Shown in pieces: positions 10,038-20,023 of a stretch of 52,786 bases of DNA (positions are counted from its first letter, which is position 1; each line of letters starts with the position of its first letter). Made by a program: the position numbers and the translations under genes. A model generated the notes under the pieces. That model made no database searches, was not told the origin of the DNA, and worked only from the letters and a program-made list of their open reading frames with translations. This stretch comes from Halobacteriales archaeon QS_4_62_28 (GTDB taxonomy: Archaea; Halobacteriota; Halobacteria; Halobacteriales; Haloarculaceae): the NCBI GenBank assembly GCA_003021685.1, contig PXRO01000034.1:1071-53856 (forward strand), given 5' to 3'.

Positions 10038-11291
10038 ATGAGCGAGTCCGAGCAAGAACAAACAGACAAACAAAAATACGAGTTCAAAAAAGTCATCGAG
10101 AAACTCAAGGGGTACGATGGCTCCGGCACGCAACTCGTCACGATCTACGTTCCAGAGGACAAACAGGTCAGTGATGTCGTTGCCCACGTCACGCAGGAAC
10201 ACTCCGAAGCATCGAACATCAAGTCCAAAGACACGCGAACGAACGTTCAGGACGCGCTGACCAGTATCAAGGATCGACTCCGCTACTACGACACCTACCC
10301 GCCGGAAAACGGGATGGTCCTGTTTTCCGGGGCCGTCGACTCCGGCGGTGGCCGGACCGAGATGGTCACCGAAGTGCTGGAGAGTCCACCGGATCCCGTC
10401 GAGTCCTTTCGCTACCACTGTGACGCTGACTTCCTGACGGAACCCCTCGCAGAGATGCTGGCCGACAAGGGCCTGTTCGGCCTGATCGTTCTCGACCGGC
10501 GCGAGGCAAACGTCGGGTGGCTCAAGGGCAAACGCGTCGAACCGGTCAAGTCAGCGTCCTCGCTGGTCCCGGGCAAGCAGCGAAAAGGTGGCCAGTCCGC
10601 ACAGCGATTCGCCCGCCTGCGCCTCGAAGCTATCGACAACTTCTACCAGGAGGTCGCCGGGATGGCCAACGACCTGTTCGTCCCGCGCCGACACGAGATG
10701 GACGGTGTCCTCGTGGGCGGTCCCTCGCCAACCAAAGACGAGTTCCTCGACGGCGACTACCTCCACCACGAACTGGGCGACAGCGTCCTCGGAAAGTTCG
10801 ACGTGGCTTACACCGACGAGTCCGGCCTGTACGACCTCGTCGATGCCGCAAGCGAAATCCTCGCCGAACACGAGATTCTCGAGGACAAGGAAGCCATGGA
10901 GGAGTTCTTCAAGGAACTCCACGACGGTGATCGAGCGACCTACGGCTTCGGGCCGACACGCGAGAACCTCATCATGGGTTCTGTCGACCGCCTGTTGATC
11001 TCGGAAGACCTCCGGAAAGACGTCATCACCTACACGTGTTCGAGCGGCCACGACGAGCGCGAGATGGTCGACCGACAAACGAACACTGGCGACCACGAGT
11101 GTTCTCGTTGTGGTGAGACCGTCACCACAGAGGAGGCCGAACGCGAGGACGCCATCGATCACCTCATGGCAATCGCCCAGCAACGGGGAACCGAGACGCT
11201 CTTTATTTCGACGGACTTCGAGAAAGGCGAGCAGTTGCTGTCGGCGTTCGGTGGCGTCGCTGGACTGCTACGGTACTCGACTGGCGTTTGA
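10038..11291 (+). CDS. prf1: Peptide chain release factor aRF1
   Basis: A 417-residue archaeal/eukaryotic-type class I release factor that recognises all three stop codons and triggers peptidyl-tRNA hydrolysis. The stop-codon reading motif NIKS is at residues 60-63. The catalytic GGQ is at 184-186 within KGGQSAQRF. The C-terminal domain 3 carries a zinc-ribbon-like set of cysteines (TCSSGHDE and CSRCGE, about residues 330-360). The length is typical for haloarchaeal aRF1. A possible TATA element, ACTTACTTA, lies about 30 nt before the ATG. Confidence 0.97.
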   Translation: MSESEQEQTDKQKYEFKKVIEKLKGYDGSGTQLVTIYVPEDKQVSDVVAHVTQEHSEASNIKSKDTRTNVQDALTSIKDRLRYYDTYPPENGMVLFSGAVDSGGGRTEMVTEVLESPPDPVESFRYHCDADFLTEPLAEMLADKGLFGLIVLDRREANVGWLKGKRVEPVKSASSLVPGKQRKGGQSAQRFARLRLEAIDNFYQEVAGMANDLFVPRRHEMDGVLVGGPSPTKDEFLDGDYLHHELGDSVLGKFDVAYTDESGLYDLVDAASEILAEHEILEDKEAMEEFFKELHDGDRATYGFGPTRENLIMGSVDRLLISEDLRKDVITYTCSSGHDEREMVDRQTNTGDHECSRCGETVTTEEAEREDAIDHLMAIAQQRGTETLFISTDFEKGEQLLSAFGGVAGLLRYSTGV

Positions 11292-11534
11292 GCGCCGTCG
11301 CTTACAGTGTAGCGTGGGAAAGTCAGAGGCACGGTCGCCCGGGACGGGGCGACCGGTTGCGGCACGTCCAAGGTGGCATGGGAAGGATGATGTTGTGTCG
11401 TGGTGGGGTGGGGATGGTGAACGGGCACAACACCGCTGTGGCGTCGTGGACTGTAACGTCCACGTCCTGATGCCGCATACAAATATATATCCCCCACATA
11501 TAAAGAACCGGTACCTTACTAGTTTGGCTCCCCC
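11292..11534. other. Structured intergenic region, possible small RNA
   Basis: This 243-nt gap separates the 3' ends of two convergent genes, so no mRNA promoter is required here. It nevertheless has a strong AT-rich TATA-like zone at 11481-11506 and several hairpins. CGGTCGCCC / GGGCGACCG spans 11332-11355 with a 6-nt loop. CGTGGAC / GTCCACG spans 11445-11464 with a 6-nt loop. GTTGTG and CACAAC blocks can also pair. This arrangement could encode a minus-strand noncoding RNA starting near 11470 or a bidirectional terminator. I did not recognise RNase P, SRP or tRNA features. Confidence 0.35.
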
Positions 11535-11927
11535 TCAGAGCAGCTGTTCGAGCTGGTGTCGACGACGGGCCAGATCGACCTCGCTGTCGATTGACGGATC
11601 CGTCGCAAGCCGGTCGATGACGAGCAGTGGATCGGTGCCGGCTCGTTCGACGCGCTCAAGCAGGACCGAGATCTCTTCGCGATACAGCGCCAGCGACGAG
11701 AGCAATCCGAGCAGGAGCGCCATCGGCACGGCACCGTCGGTCTCCGAGGGAAATCCGTCGCCAAGCGGCGTGAAATCTGGCTGTGCCGACGGCGGATCGG
11801 CAACCGGACGGATGCTCAGACAGCGTGGACACAGCGACACGCCGGGTTCAGTACCCGGCAGGGACCCGCGTAACTCCGGGTCGACCTCGAAGACGACGGG
11901 CTCGTGACCGCACTCGAGACAGTCCAT
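11535..11927 (-). CDS. Conserved haloarchaeal zinc-ribbon-like protein
   Basis: A 130-residue protein. The N-terminus MDCLECG and the later LCPRCL (about residues 32-37) give a CxxC...CxxC zinc-ribbon-like pair. The rest is a helical segment rich in Leu and Arg/Glu. It resembles a family I know as DUF6276 in haloarchaea, often next to atpD; this assignment is from memory. The ATG at 11927 is preferred to a GTG three codons upstream. It lies 57 nt downstream of atpD on the same strand and is probably cotranscribed. The role is unknown. Confidence 0.75.
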   Translation of the reverse strand: MDCLECGHEPVVFEVDPELRGSLPGTEPGVSLCPRCLSIRPVADPPSAQPDFTPLGDGFPSETDGAVPMALLLGLLSSLALYREEISVLLERVERAGTDPLLVIDRLATDPSIDSEVDLARRRHQLEQLL

Positions 11928-11983
11928 ACACGCCACTGCACGCGCGGGAGTGAAAAGAACGACGACAGAGAGCGAATCGAACG

Positions 11984-12679
11984 TCAGTCGTCGGCGGCGA
12001 CGGTTGCCGGCTCTTCGTCCGCTGCTTCTTCGGCCTCGCGGGCGGCCTTCTCTTCTGCTTCCTTCTTGTTTTTGATCTTTTTCATCCGGAAGATCTCTTC
12101 GCGCTCTTGCTCTTCGAGTTTCTGCTCGATGTACTCCTTGTTGTCGTAGAGTTCGGGAAGCAGTGTGAACTCGAGTGCGTTGACCCGACGTTTGGTGGTC
12201 TCGATCTCTTCGAGCATCTTCTTCATCGCGGTCTCGACCTCTGCCGCGAGGATGATGTACTCGATCAGTTCCTCGTAGGCGTCGGCAGCCTCGTCGATCC
12301 GTGCCGACGTTCCCATGACGCCGTAACCCCGCTCGTCGAGTGATTTCCGGACCTTGCTCGATTCGATCTGGGGAACGACGACGCCCATGATGTTTTTCGA
12401 CTGGGTCGTCAGTTCGGGGTGCTCTTTGAGCGCCGCCGCCGCGCCGCGAACGGCAACGTCGCCGTCCATCGCTCGGGCCATGTTGATCGCGTGCTGGGCA
12501 CGGTCGTAGGACTCGTCCATCTCCGAGCGGACGTCCTGTGCCTGGTCCAGGATGTCCATGAACTCCATGATGAGTCCGTCACGTTTCTTTTCCAGCGTGT
12601 CGTGGCCACGCTCGGAGAGGTCGATGCGATCCTCGATCTGCATCAACTCTTTCCGGGTGGGTTTGACGTCTTTGGCCAT
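11984..12679 (-). CDS. atpD: A-type ATP synthase subunit D
   Basis: A 231-residue coiled-coil protein that forms the central rotor shaft with subunit F inside the A3B3 head. The sequence [18 protein letters not shown] starts the family domain. Long helices at about 10-75 and 130-205 form the coiled coil, and the tail is acidic (EEAADEEP). The ATG at 12679 is chosen because upstream in-frame sequence has no family similarity. In many haloarchaea atpD directly follows atpB; here about 4.2 kb with a phototrophy cassette separates the two. Subunit D must assemble with the products of the distant operon at 16.8-25.3 kb, so its expression must still match theirs. Confidence 0.95.
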   Translation of the reverse strand: MAKDVKPTRKELMQIEDRIDLSERGHDTLEKKRDGLIMEFMDILDQAQDVRSEMDESYDRAQHAINMARAMDGDVAVRGAAAALKEHPELTTQSKNIMGVVVPQIESSKVRKSLDERGYGVMGTSARIDEAADAYEELIEYIILAAEVETAMKKMLEEIETTKRRVNALEFTLLPELYDNKEYIEQKLEEQEREEIFRMKKIKNKKEAEEKAAREAEEAADEEPATVAADD

Positions 12680-12747
12680 TACCGGATCGTTGCGGGCCCA
12701 GCCGGATAACCTTTTACAGTCAATCCGGCCAGAACGGCGACAGACGG

Positions 12748-13809
12748 TCACAGACTCCCGTTGGGCCGCCAGAGTCCCTGTCGCACGTCCAGCCAGGAAA
12801 CGACGACGACGTGGGGCAGGGTCAGGACCGCCAATAGGACGAGGTAGACACCGCCGATGTCGGGGACGGATCCGACCGATTCAGGAACGGCCAGTGCGAA
12901 CCCGCCGAACAACAGGACAGCACCGACCGTCGCAGGGAGCGCATCCCTGACAAACCGTCCCACTGTCTGGCGTACCGCACCGCGGTCGAGTGCCGCAAGG
13001 GCACGCCTGTCGAGTTCGACCAGCCGAGAGATGTGACGCAGCGAGTGCCAGACCGCAAAGTAAACACCGATGGCAAGCACCGGCGGGACGACGGCGAAGT
13101 ATACCCACAGCAACAGTGTCTCGCCGGCATCGATCCGCCACGAGTGCCGACTGGTCGCACGCCGGGCACCGAGTACGAGCGCCAGCACCGTCAGGCTCGC
13201 GAACCCACAACCGAGCAGGAGTCGAATCTCGCTGGTAACGAGGACCGAAAACCAATCTGCGCCGGGCGCAAACAGGCCAACGACCGCCCGGGCAACAGCA
13301 CTGTATCGCTCCGGGAAAAAGAGCAGTGGGACCAGCATTGGAAGCCCACCCCGGACGACGATAGACAGCGCCCCGACGAGCGAATCGCGAAGATACGCGC
13401 CGTCGGCCAGCGTCGCCATCGAGTACACGTCACCCTGCCCCCAGTGGAACCACGTCAGAGCCAGAAAGAACAGGAAAGCTAGGACAGGGGCGAGAAACCA
13501 CACGACGGTGTAGGCCCCGGCGAGCAACAGGTACCCCGCGCAGAACCCAAGCAGGAACCGGGGCGTCAGGTCGATGTCCAGTGCACGGACGACAGAGTGG
13601 TGGTCCGCAGCGCCGTGTGGGAGGCCAAACAGTACCAGCGTCACCAGCAAGACGCCATATCTGGCTGGAACCGGCAGCGAGACACCGGCCAGATGGGCGA
13701 GTGCAACGACGCCGAGGACGACCCACGCCGGAACCAGCGTCCCGCGAACGAGTCGACGGTGGCCGATACGCCAGCGGTTCGTCGCGTCGCCCGCTATGTC
13801 GATTGCCAT
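12748..13809 (-). CDS. blh: Brp/Blh-type beta-carotene 15,15'-dioxygenase
   Basis: A 353-residue polytopic membrane enzyme that cleaves beta-carotene into two retinal molecules. The iron-ligand histidine motifs of the Brp/Blh family are visible in order: [10 protein letters not shown] (about residues 64-73), TWFHWGQGD (about 121-129), VWHSLRH (about 260-266) and [10 protein letters not shown] (near the C-terminus). About eight hydrophobic helices are present. The ATG at 13809 lies inside the 3' end of crtY with a 16-nt overlap, so the two are translationally coupled. It supplies the chromophore for the rhodopsin two genes upstream. Confidence 0.93.
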   Translation of the reverse strand: MAIDIAGDATNRWRIGHRRLVRGTLVPAWVVLGVVALAHLAGVSLPVPARYGVLLVTLVLFGLPHGAADHHSVVRALDIDLTPRFLLGFCAGYLLLAGAYTVVWFLAPVLAFLFFLALTWFHWGQGDVYSMATLADGAYLRDSLVGALSIVVRGGLPMLVPLLFFPERYSAVARAVVGLFAPGADWFSVLVTSEIRLLLGCGFASLTVLALVLGARRATSRHSWRIDAGETLLLWVYFAVVPPVLAIGVYFAVWHSLRHISRLVELDRRALAALDRGAVRQTVGRFVRDALPATVGAVLLFGGFALAVPESVGSVPDIGGVYLVLLAVLTLPHVVVVSWLDVRQGLWRPNGSL

Positions 13810-14528
13810 CGGTCGATCACCCACGGGTAGAGGACGAGCCCCTGGACCACGAAGGCGTTGGTCACGAGGAAAAACACCGCCTCCTCGATTGGAAGGCCAA
13901 GCAGCATCACGCCGACTGTGAACTCGTCTGCGAGCACCCAGATACCCGAGGCCAGTGCGACCCAGTCGGCGATCCAGAGATACGCCGTCGGTGCGACGAT
14001 TGCGACGACGACAGTCCGCCAGCGGGCCAGTAGATAGGGCCATCCGACGGCCCACTGTAACGCGAACACGGGACCGCTCCAGGCGAGGATCGCACCCAGG
14101 TACAACGTTGATGTTCCCGTCAGCAACGCCCCGCCCAGAACGGTAATCAGGAGACCACCGGCGAGACCGACGATCCGGTCACGACGGGTAACCGTCGCTT
14201 CGTCGTCAGAGGGAACCCCCGGCGAGATCTGGTGCAACCACAGCGCGGCGACGAGCGGTTGCAACAGGATAAACAGGTACTCCTCGACAGGGGCGTGCCA
14301 GAGTACGGCCACGACGCTCTCGGGGCCGTAGGACCAGACACCTTGCAGTATGAGGTAGTTGTCCCACGGCACCGTATAGGCCATCGCGACGGCGACGATG
14401 ACGGCGACGGCGACCGGACGGACGTCGCTGCGTGTCGCCCTGGACCGGACGCCCGCAGCACCGGCGAGCACCGCGAGTGCCGGAACCACGAACATTGCGT
14501 GGAATTGAACGTACGTGAAAGCGGCCAT
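13794..14528 (-). CDS. crtY: Lycopene beta-cyclase, CrtYcd fusion type
   Basis: A 244-residue membrane protein with about seven helices. It has two repeats of the lycopene-cyclase domain found in the archaeal, fungal and actinobacterial CrtYc/CrtYd class. Conserved acidic helix motifs are HAPVEEYLFIL (about residues 78-88) and GLPIEEAVFFLV (about 210-221), and PWDNYLI is also present. It converts lycopene to beta-carotene, the substrate of the downstream Blh enzyme. It starts 79 nt after the bop stop and overlaps blh. The three genes form one operon that makes opsin and retinal. Confidence 0.93.
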   Translation of the reverse strand: MAAFTYVQFHAMFVVPALAVLAGAAGVRSRATRSDVRPVAVAVIVAVAMAYTVPWDNYLILQGVWSYGPESVVAVLWHAPVEEYLFILLQPLVAALWLHQISPGVPSDDEATVTRRDRIVGLAGGLLITVLGGALLTGTSTLYLGAILAWSGPVFALQWAVGWPYLLARWRTVVVAIVAPTAYLWIADWVALASGIWVLADEFTVGVMLLGLPIEEAVFFLVTNAFVVQGLVLYPWVIDRWQST

Positions 14529-14607
14529 GATATAGTATCGAATGGGAACCGCTACGATGAGCTATCTCTGCCGCGGACAGCCGAGCGAGTCAGCGGGGAC
14601 GAAGCCG

Positions 14608-15378
14608 TCAATCTGCCGTCGTGGTCGCCTCGGGCGAGACGCGTTCGGCCTCGTCGAGGACGGCGTGGCTCTGGAGCAGGATGAACCCGAAGCCGATCTT
14701 CGCGGTCAGGTCAAGCACCATGAAACCAGCCGTCTCGATCCCGATTCCGATCAGGCCCAGGCCTTCGGTACCGATGAGCCACCAGACTGGATACACCAGC
14801 CAGAGAACCAGGATCATGTTCCGCAATGTCGAGAACGTCGACTGCACGTCGCCGGACAGTTCCGCCGCCCGTGCAGTGAGGTTGCTGAACAGGAAGTACA
14901 GCAACACCAGCAGGAAGGCCGTGCTGATGCCCCACCAGAGGAGACGCTCGGCACCCGCCGTCAGCACGCCGCCGGTCGACAGCGTCGCGAGTGCGCCAGT
15001 GCCGATCATCAGCACGTCCAGGCCCACGAGCGAGTAGATCGTATTCCGATCAGCGCCCGCGAGTAACGCGAGGTCGTACAACAGCAACGGCGTCGTGAAC
15101 AACCAGTCCGTGTATCGCGCCCAATAGATCGGGCGCATTTCGCCCGCAAGTTCTATCGACGTCACGCCGAAGCCAAGCGCCATCGACAGGTAGTTGACGA
15201 AGGCGATGGCGGCGATCATGATCGTCGCGATGTAGAACTTTTGTCGACGCGCGTTAGTGACACTCCAGCCCCTGGCGATGAAATACAGCATTCCGAGGAA
15301 CATTCCAGCGGTACCGACCCACAGGAATATGCTTTCGCCAGCAGGCGCGTACGCTTCTCCGAGTACAGCTTGTAACAT
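14608..15378 (-). CDS. bop: Bacteriorhodopsin-type proton pump (cruxrhodopsin-like)
   Basis: A 256-residue, seven-helix retinal protein. Counterparts of the proton-pump residues are all present. R88 and D91 in ARYTDW match R82 and D85 of Halobacterium bacteriorhodopsin, and D102 matches the proton donor D96. D121 matches D115. E205 (IGTEG) and E215 (GIETAG) match the release-group E194 and E204. D223 and the Schiff-base K227 in LDLTAKIG match D212 and K216. It is therefore an outward proton pump and not a chloride pump or sensor. The phrases LAGADRNTI and [15 protein letters not shown] recall the cruxrhodopsin tribe of Haloarcula. I chose ATG 15378 over ATG 15393 because a TATA box at 15406-15411 places the transcript start too close to the latter. 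It is the first gene of the bop-crtY-blh operon. Confidence 0.96.
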   Translation of the reverse strand: MLQAVLGEAYAPAGESIFLWVGTAGMFLGMLYFIARGWSVTNARRQKFYIATIMIAAIAFVNYLSMALGFGVTSIELAGEMRPIYWARYTDWLFTTPLLLYDLALLAGADRNTIYSLVGLDVLMIGTGALATLSTGGVLTAGAERLLWWGISTAFLLVLLYFLFSNLTARAAELSGDVQSTFSTLRNMILVLWLVYPVWWLIGTEGLGLIGIGIETAGFMVLDLTAKIGFGFILLQSHAVLDEAERVSPEATTTAD

Positions 15379-15405
15379 GGTCCATCGTACCATACGTCAC
15401 CATCA

Positions 15406-15411
15406 CTTAAA
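15406..15411 (-). promoter_or_regulatory. TATA box of the bop operon
   Basis: On the minus strand the sequence reads TTTAAG, with GTGATGG following. It is centred about 30 nt upstream of the bop ATG at 15378, the spacing expected for a short-leader or leaderless haloarchaeal transcript. Further upstream at 15572-15583 lies the perfect palindrome GACCCCGGGGTC, which could be a regulator site or the terminator of the Yip1-family gene. Confidence 0.6.
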
Positions 15412-15622
15412 GCGACCATGCCAACAGGGATTGGTATCGATGCGAACACGCCGACGACAGTGGCTAATACCTCTCGTATCTTGATTTGATCGGCCCGGCA
15501 AGAAATGAGTGATGCAAAAATCCGAACAGTTCGTCTGATACTGCCGGCTGTCACTGTGTCACAAGATTCGCGACCCCGGGGTCACAACGTCTATGGCAGA
15601 CGGACAGCCGGCAGCATCACTC

Positions 15623-16258
15623 TCACAGGAGATTGTACAGCGTCCAGAGAACGCTGATCGCGACGGGAATCGCCACGACGACGAAGGCGTCGCGCTCCGA
15701 GATATCCTGCACCTCGCTGACGCCGCTGATCCAGACGAAACCGCTCCACAGCGTGGCCCCGATGGTCGCGACAGTCGACAGCTGGAACACGGGACGAGTC
15801 TGTATCGACTGGACGTACTGCTGGATGGCCTGTGGATCCGAGAGATCCGGCGTCACGAGTCCCTGGACGAACACGACATACGAGATGATGACGAGCGAGA
15901 CGAGCGCTGCGAACACTTTCGGGAGCGACCCCCATCCGGTGATAGCGAGCGTCTCGACGAACGATCCGTCACCGTCGTACACGAACGTCGAGAGAACGTG
16001 AAACGCGACTGCAAAGAGAAACCAGACCACGACCGAGACGACCAGTATCCCGATTGCTGTGGTCGCGTACATGATTGTCATAACCTCACCGGGCAGTTCC
16101 GATGCCGCCGAGAAAATGCCCCGGAAGAGGAGAACCGTCCCGACAACGTTGATGATCGCCGCAAGCAGGACGATCACACCGGCAGAGACCACCGACAGAT
16201 CGTTCGCCCGCCGTTCGAAGAACGCCGCGGGATCCGTGACCGCTTTGAGCGGAGACAT
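15623..16258 (-). CDS. Yip1-family membrane protein
   Basis: A 211-residue protein with five predicted membrane helices (about residues 22-45, 62-88, 112-136, 158-180 and 190-208). The N-terminus MSPLKAVTDPAAFFERR is followed by membrane segments, the usual layout of haloarchaeal YIP1-domain proteins. A TTAAATA promoter element lies about 25-30 nt before the ATG, so it is probably transcribed on its own. It sits between the transposon remnant and bop, inside the gap that separates atpB from atpD. The function of archaeal Yip1 proteins is unknown. Confidence 0.8.
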   Translation of the reverse strand: MSPLKAVTDPAAFFERRANDLSVVSAGVIVLLAAIINVVGTVLLFRGIFSAASELPGEVMTIMYATTAIGILVVSVVVWFLFAVAFHVLSTFVYDGDGSFVETLAITGWGSLPKVFAALVSLVIISYVVFVQGLVTPDLSDPQAIQQYVQSIQTRPVFQLSTVATIGATLWSGFVWISGVSEVQDISERDAFVVVAIPVAISVLWTLYNLL

Positions 16259-16299
16259 ACGTGCCGATATTTGCTCTCAGTATTTAACACATTATACGC

Positions 16300-16815
16300 G
16301 GAACAGGCGCAATACCACGGTCTTCAGGCTGTGGATACGCGCCGTCACTTGGAGACCACCTTTTGGACGCCTTTCCTGAGTTTCCCATGCGAACGTTTAA
16401 TTGACAGGCAGACCGACTATGATGGAGGAATCGGTCGGAACGGAGCGGATTCCGAACCATCCTTCGGAGGCGGCTTGTTCGCCCACGCAACGAGGCAGTA
16501 TCCGAAAGGGCAGGCGGTGAACGCATACACGAGACGTGTATGTCTGTGCCGACTGCTCAAAGTGAAGCGAACCAGAAGGTACCCCCGAGTCTGGAGACGC
16601 CTGCCGGTATCCCTGTGGCACAAATAACACCCGGATACCGTAGACGGTTGAGGACAGGGGTAACAGCCACTTGGCATGGCCAGCAGTCCACCGCACCGAT
16701 GCTGTGGGACTACCCGCGCCCGAAAGGTGTGGTAGTCCGGTGACTGGACTCCAAACCTGAAACTCCCACCGCTCGGGATTCCTCCGCGTTTACGCAGAGG
16801 AAGATGTCAAATTCC
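16300..16815 (+). mobile_element. Decayed IS200/IS605-type (IS1341/TnpB) element remnant
   Basis: The stretch carries the outline of a haloarchaeal TnpB-only element with most of the gene deleted. A left-end hairpin, CCACGG-TCTTCAGG-CTGTGG, is at 16315-16334, followed by ATACGCGCC. A zinc-finger fragment reading RDVYVCADC is encoded at 16533-16556, flanked by stops. A downstream shifted fragment reads NQKVPPSLE. The right end has the hairpin CCTCCGCG-TTTA-CGCAGAGG at 16781-16800 followed by AAGATGTCAA, the typical terminus of these elements. Stops and frameshifts break the frame, so it is inactive by itself. The end motifs and zinc-finger sequence are recognised from memory. Confidence 0.6.
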
Positions 16816-16840
16816 GAATATATGCGCTTTCACACCGACT

Positions 16841-18259
16841 TCAGTCGGCGGTGACTTCTGCTTCCTGCTCGTCCCCGCGGTAGTGCTCCTCGATGAACTC
16901 CTCGTCGATCCGGTTGAGTTCCGCCGGAGGCAGCATCGAGAGGAGATCCCAGCCGAGTTCGATCGTCTCGTTGATCGAACGGTCGGTGTTGTACCCCTGC
17001 TCGACGAACTCCGACTCGAAGCGGTCGGCGAAGTCCAGATACTTGTTGTCGAGTTCGGAGAGTGCTTCACGACCGACGATGTTCACCAGGTCACGCAGGT
17101 CCTCGCCTTCCGCGTAGGCGGCGAACATCTGGTCTTTCACATCGGCGTGGTCGCCACGGGTCAGCCCCTCACCGATACCGTCGTCCATCAACCGTGAGAG
17201 ACTCGGCAGGACGTTGATCGGTGGTTCGATCCCCTGGCTGTTGAGGTCCCGATTCATCATGATCTGGCCCTCCGTAATGTAGCCTGTCAGGTCGGGAATC
17301 GGGTGGGTGTCGTCGTCACCCGGCATGGTGAGGATCGGGATCTGGGTAACGGACCCGTCTCGACCCTTGATTCGACCGGCACGCTCGTAGAGTTGTGCCA
17401 AGTCAGTGTACATGTAGCCGGGGTACCCACGACGACCCGGGACCTCCTCACGTGCGGCACCGATCTCTCGCAGTGCCTCACAGTAGTTGGTCATGTCCGT
17501 GAGGATCACGAGGACGTGATACCCCTTGTCGAAGGCGAGATACTCCGCGGTGGTCAGTGCCAGTCGCGGCGTGATCGTTCGCTCGACTGCCGGGTCGTCC
17601 GCGAGATTCGTGAAGACGACTGAACGCTCCAGCGCACCGGTGCGCTCGAAGTCGTCCATGAACTCGTTTGCCTCTTCCTGTGTGATCCCCATCGCACCGA
17701 AAATCACTGCGAACTCCGAGCCCTCGTCGTCCTCGCCTTCCTCCTCTTCGGGCACGTTCGCCTGCCGGGCGATCTGGAGTGCGAGATCGTTGTGCGGGAG
17801 TCCCGATGCCGAGAAGATCGGGAGCTTCTGGCCACGGACCAGCGTGTTCATCCCGTCGATACCGGAGACACCGGTCTGGATGAACTCTTCGGGGTACTCC
17901 CGGGAGTAGGGGTTGATCGCCTTGCCGACGATGTTCCGTCGTTCGTCCGGTTCGATCTCTGGCCCACCGTCAATCGGGTCACCGGACCCGCTGAGAACGC
18001 GGCCCAGCAGGTCCTCGGTGAGCTTCATCTTCATCGTCTCGTCGAGGAAACGCACAGAGGAGTTTCGGTCGATCCCCTGCGTGCCCTCGAAGACCTGGAT
18101 CGCGACGTAATCGCTCGTCGATTCGAGCACCTGGCCACGGCGAACGTCACCGTCACCGGTGTCGATCTCGACGATCTCGTCGTACCCGACAGGCTCGTCG
18201 ACTTCGGCGAACACCAGCGGACCGCTGATCTCCGTGATCGTCTCGTATTCTTTTTTCAT
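16841..18259 (-). CDS. atpB: A-type ATP synthase subunit B
   Basis: A 472-residue non-catalytic nucleotide-binding subunit that alternates with subunit A in the hexameric head. It has an N-terminal beta barrel (residues 1-75), a central nucleotide-binding-like domain without a canonical P-loop (the [11 protein letters not shown] region near 130-140), and the conserved [15 protein letters not shown] and [21 protein letters not shown] segments. The length is normal. It starts 2 nt after atpA ends, the last gene of the main operon. The transposon remnant begins directly after its stop. Confidence 0.97.
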   Translation of the reverse strand: MKKEYETITEISGPLVFAEVDEPVGYDEIVEIDTGDGDVRRGQVLESTSDYVAIQVFEGTQGIDRNSSVRFLDETMKMKLTEDLLGRVLSGSGDPIDGGPEIEPDERRNIVGKAINPYSREYPEEFIQTGVSGIDGMNTLVRGQKLPIFSASGLPHNDLALQIARQANVPEEEEGEDDEGSEFAVIFGAMGITQEEANEFMDDFERTGALERSVVFTNLADDPAVERTITPRLALTTAEYLAFDKGYHVLVILTDMTNYCEALREIGAAREEVPGRRGYPGYMYTDLAQLYERAGRIKGRDGSVTQIPILTMPGDDDTHPIPDLTGYITEGQIMMNRDLNSQGIEPPINVLPSLSRLMDDGIGEGLTRGDHADVKDQMFAAYAEGEDLRDLVNIVGREALSELDNKYLDFADRFESEFVEQGYNTDRSINETIELGWDLLSMLPPAELNRIDEEFIEEHYRGDEQEAEVTAD

Positions 18260-18261
18260 TG

Positions 18262-20022
18262 TTAGTACAGCTCCTGAATCTCGCTTTCGATATCCGCTTC
18301 GAGTTCGTCGATGTACTCGTTGTAGTCTTCTTGAACACCGATCCGGTTGAGCCGCGGGACGGCATCCAGATCGGACAGCTCCTCGACCGGGATACCGGCA
18401 TCGAGCGCGTCGAAGGCTTCGTCGTTGAACGTCCTGATCGCATCGAGGATTCGGTAGGTCTTTTCGGGCTCACAGTAGGTGTCGGTCGGGTGGAACGCGT
18501 TTTGCTGGAGCCACGCCTCGCGCAGGTAGCGTGCGACTTCGAGCGTCAGCTGCTGGTCTTCCGGCAGCGCGTCCTTGCCGACGAGCTGAACGATCTCCTG
18601 GAGTTCTGCCTCTTCGTCCAGCGTGTCGATACCCCACTGGCGCTTCTCGGGCCAGTCCTCGCGAACGTTCTCGACGAACCACGGGTCGAGCTGGTCGCGA
18701 TACAGCGAGTACGACTCGTTCCAGTTGATCGACGGGAAGTGCCGGCGTTCGGCCAGGTCCGCGTCGAGCGCCCAGAACGTCTTGACGATACGGAGCGTGT
18801 TCTGGGTCACTGGTTCCGAGAAATCACCACCGGGCGGCGAGACGGCACCGATAACCGAGATCGAGCTGTGCAAACCGTTGATGTTCTCGAAGTAGCCGGC
18901 ACGTTCGTAGAACTCGCTCAGGCGCGCGGCGAGGTAGGCCGGGTAGCCTTCCTCACCGGGCATCTCCTCCAGCCGGGAGGAGATTTCACGCATGGCCTCG
19001 GCCCACCGCGAGGTGGAGTCGGCCATCAGCGCGACGTCATAGCCCATATCACGGAAGTACTCCGCGATGGTGATGCCCGTGTACACACAGGATTCACGGG
19101 CGGCGACGGGCATGTTCGAGGTGTTCGCGATGAGGCATGTCCGGTCCATCAGCGCGTTGCCGGTGGTCGGGTCCTCGAGTTCCGGGAAGTCCTCGATCAC
19201 TTCCGTCATCTCGTTGCCACGCTCGCCACAGCCGACGTAGATGACGATGTCCGCGTCGGCCCACTTGGCGAGCTGGTGCTGGGTGACAGTCTTCCCGGAG
19301 CCGAAGGGGCCCGGAATCGCGGCCGTCCCACCTTTCGCGATGGGGAACAGGCCGTCGAGGACGCGCTGGCCGGAGATGAGCGGCGTCGTCGGCGTCTGCT
19401 TTTCCTCGGCGGGCCGTTGCTGTCGCACGGGCCACTCCTGGTGCATCGTGATCGCTTCGCCGTTTGCGAGTTCGACGACCGTCTCGTCGGGCGTGAAGTT
19501 GCCCGATTCGGTCGCGACGACCTCGCCACCCTCGAAGTCGGGCGGTACCATCACTTTGTGCTCGATACTGGGCGTCTCGGGGACGGTGCCGACGATATCC
19601 GTCGGACCGACCTCGTCACCGGCCTCGACGGTCGGCGTGAATTCCCAGGTCTTCTCCAGATCGATCCCGGGGGCGTCGACGCCACGGTCGAGGTACGGCG
19701 ACCCCATTTTCTCTTCGAGCACGTCGAGCGGGCGCTGGACACCGTCGTAGATCGCGTCCAGCATCCCCGGCCCCAGGTCGACCGACAGTGGGGAGCCGGT
19801 CCCCTCGACCGGTTCATCCGGAGACACGTCGGAAGTCTCCTCGTACACCTGGATCGTGGTAATGTCACCCTCGATCTCGATCACTTCGCCCATCAGCCCT
19901 TCGTGACCGACGTACACTACGTCGTTCATCCGGGCATCGAGGTCGGTCGCGGTCACGACCGGCCCCGAAACGCTGTCGATGACGCCGTCTTCACGGACGT
20001 CGGATTCTGTCGCTTGACTCAT
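18262..20022 (-). CDS. atpA: A-type ATP synthase catalytic subunit A
   Basis: The 586-residue catalytic subunit that makes ATP. It shows the N-terminal barrel, the A-type 'non-homologous' insertion (about residues 110-200), and the P-loop GPFGSGKTV at residues 238-246. The [10 protein letters not shown] stretch carries the catalytic glutamate, followed by [31 protein letters not shown]. The length is standard and no intein is present in the P-loop. There is a 1-nt gap to atpF upstream and a 2-nt gap to atpB downstream. Confidence 0.98.
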   Translation of the reverse strand: MSQATESDVREDGVIDSVSGPVVTATDLDARMNDVVYVGHEGLMGEVIEIEGDITTIQVYEETSDVSPDEPVEGTGSPLSVDLGPGMLDAIYDGVQRPLDVLEEKMGSPYLDRGVDAPGIDLEKTWEFTPTVEAGDEVGPTDIVGTVPETPSIEHKVMVPPDFEGGEVVATESGNFTPDETVVELANGEAITMHQEWPVRQQRPAEEKQTPTTPLISGQRVLDGLFPIAKGGTAAIPGPFGSGKTVTQHQLAKWADADIVIYVGCGERGNEMTEVIEDFPELEDPTTGNALMDRTCLIANTSNMPVAARESCVYTGITIAEYFRDMGYDVALMADSTSRWAEAMREISSRLEEMPGEEGYPAYLAARLSEFYERAGYFENINGLHSSISVIGAVSPPGGDFSEPVTQNTLRIVKTFWALDADLAERRHFPSINWNESYSLYRDQLDPWFVENVREDWPEKRQWGIDTLDEEAELQEIVQLVGKDALPEDQQLTLEVARYLREAWLQQNAFHPTDTYCEPEKTYRILDAIRTFNDEAFDALDAGIPVEELSDLDAVPRLNRIGVQEDYNEYIDELEADIESEIQELY

Positions 20023-20023
20023 A

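Noticed and set aside
11332-11355. GGGAAAGTC next to a GC hairpin read as part of RNase P RNA
   Set aside because: The conserved archaeal RNase P core blocks do not follow, so the match is chance.
12680-12751. Extended start of atpD
   Set aside because: The upstream in-frame residues do not resemble subunit D; the family N-terminus begins at 12679.
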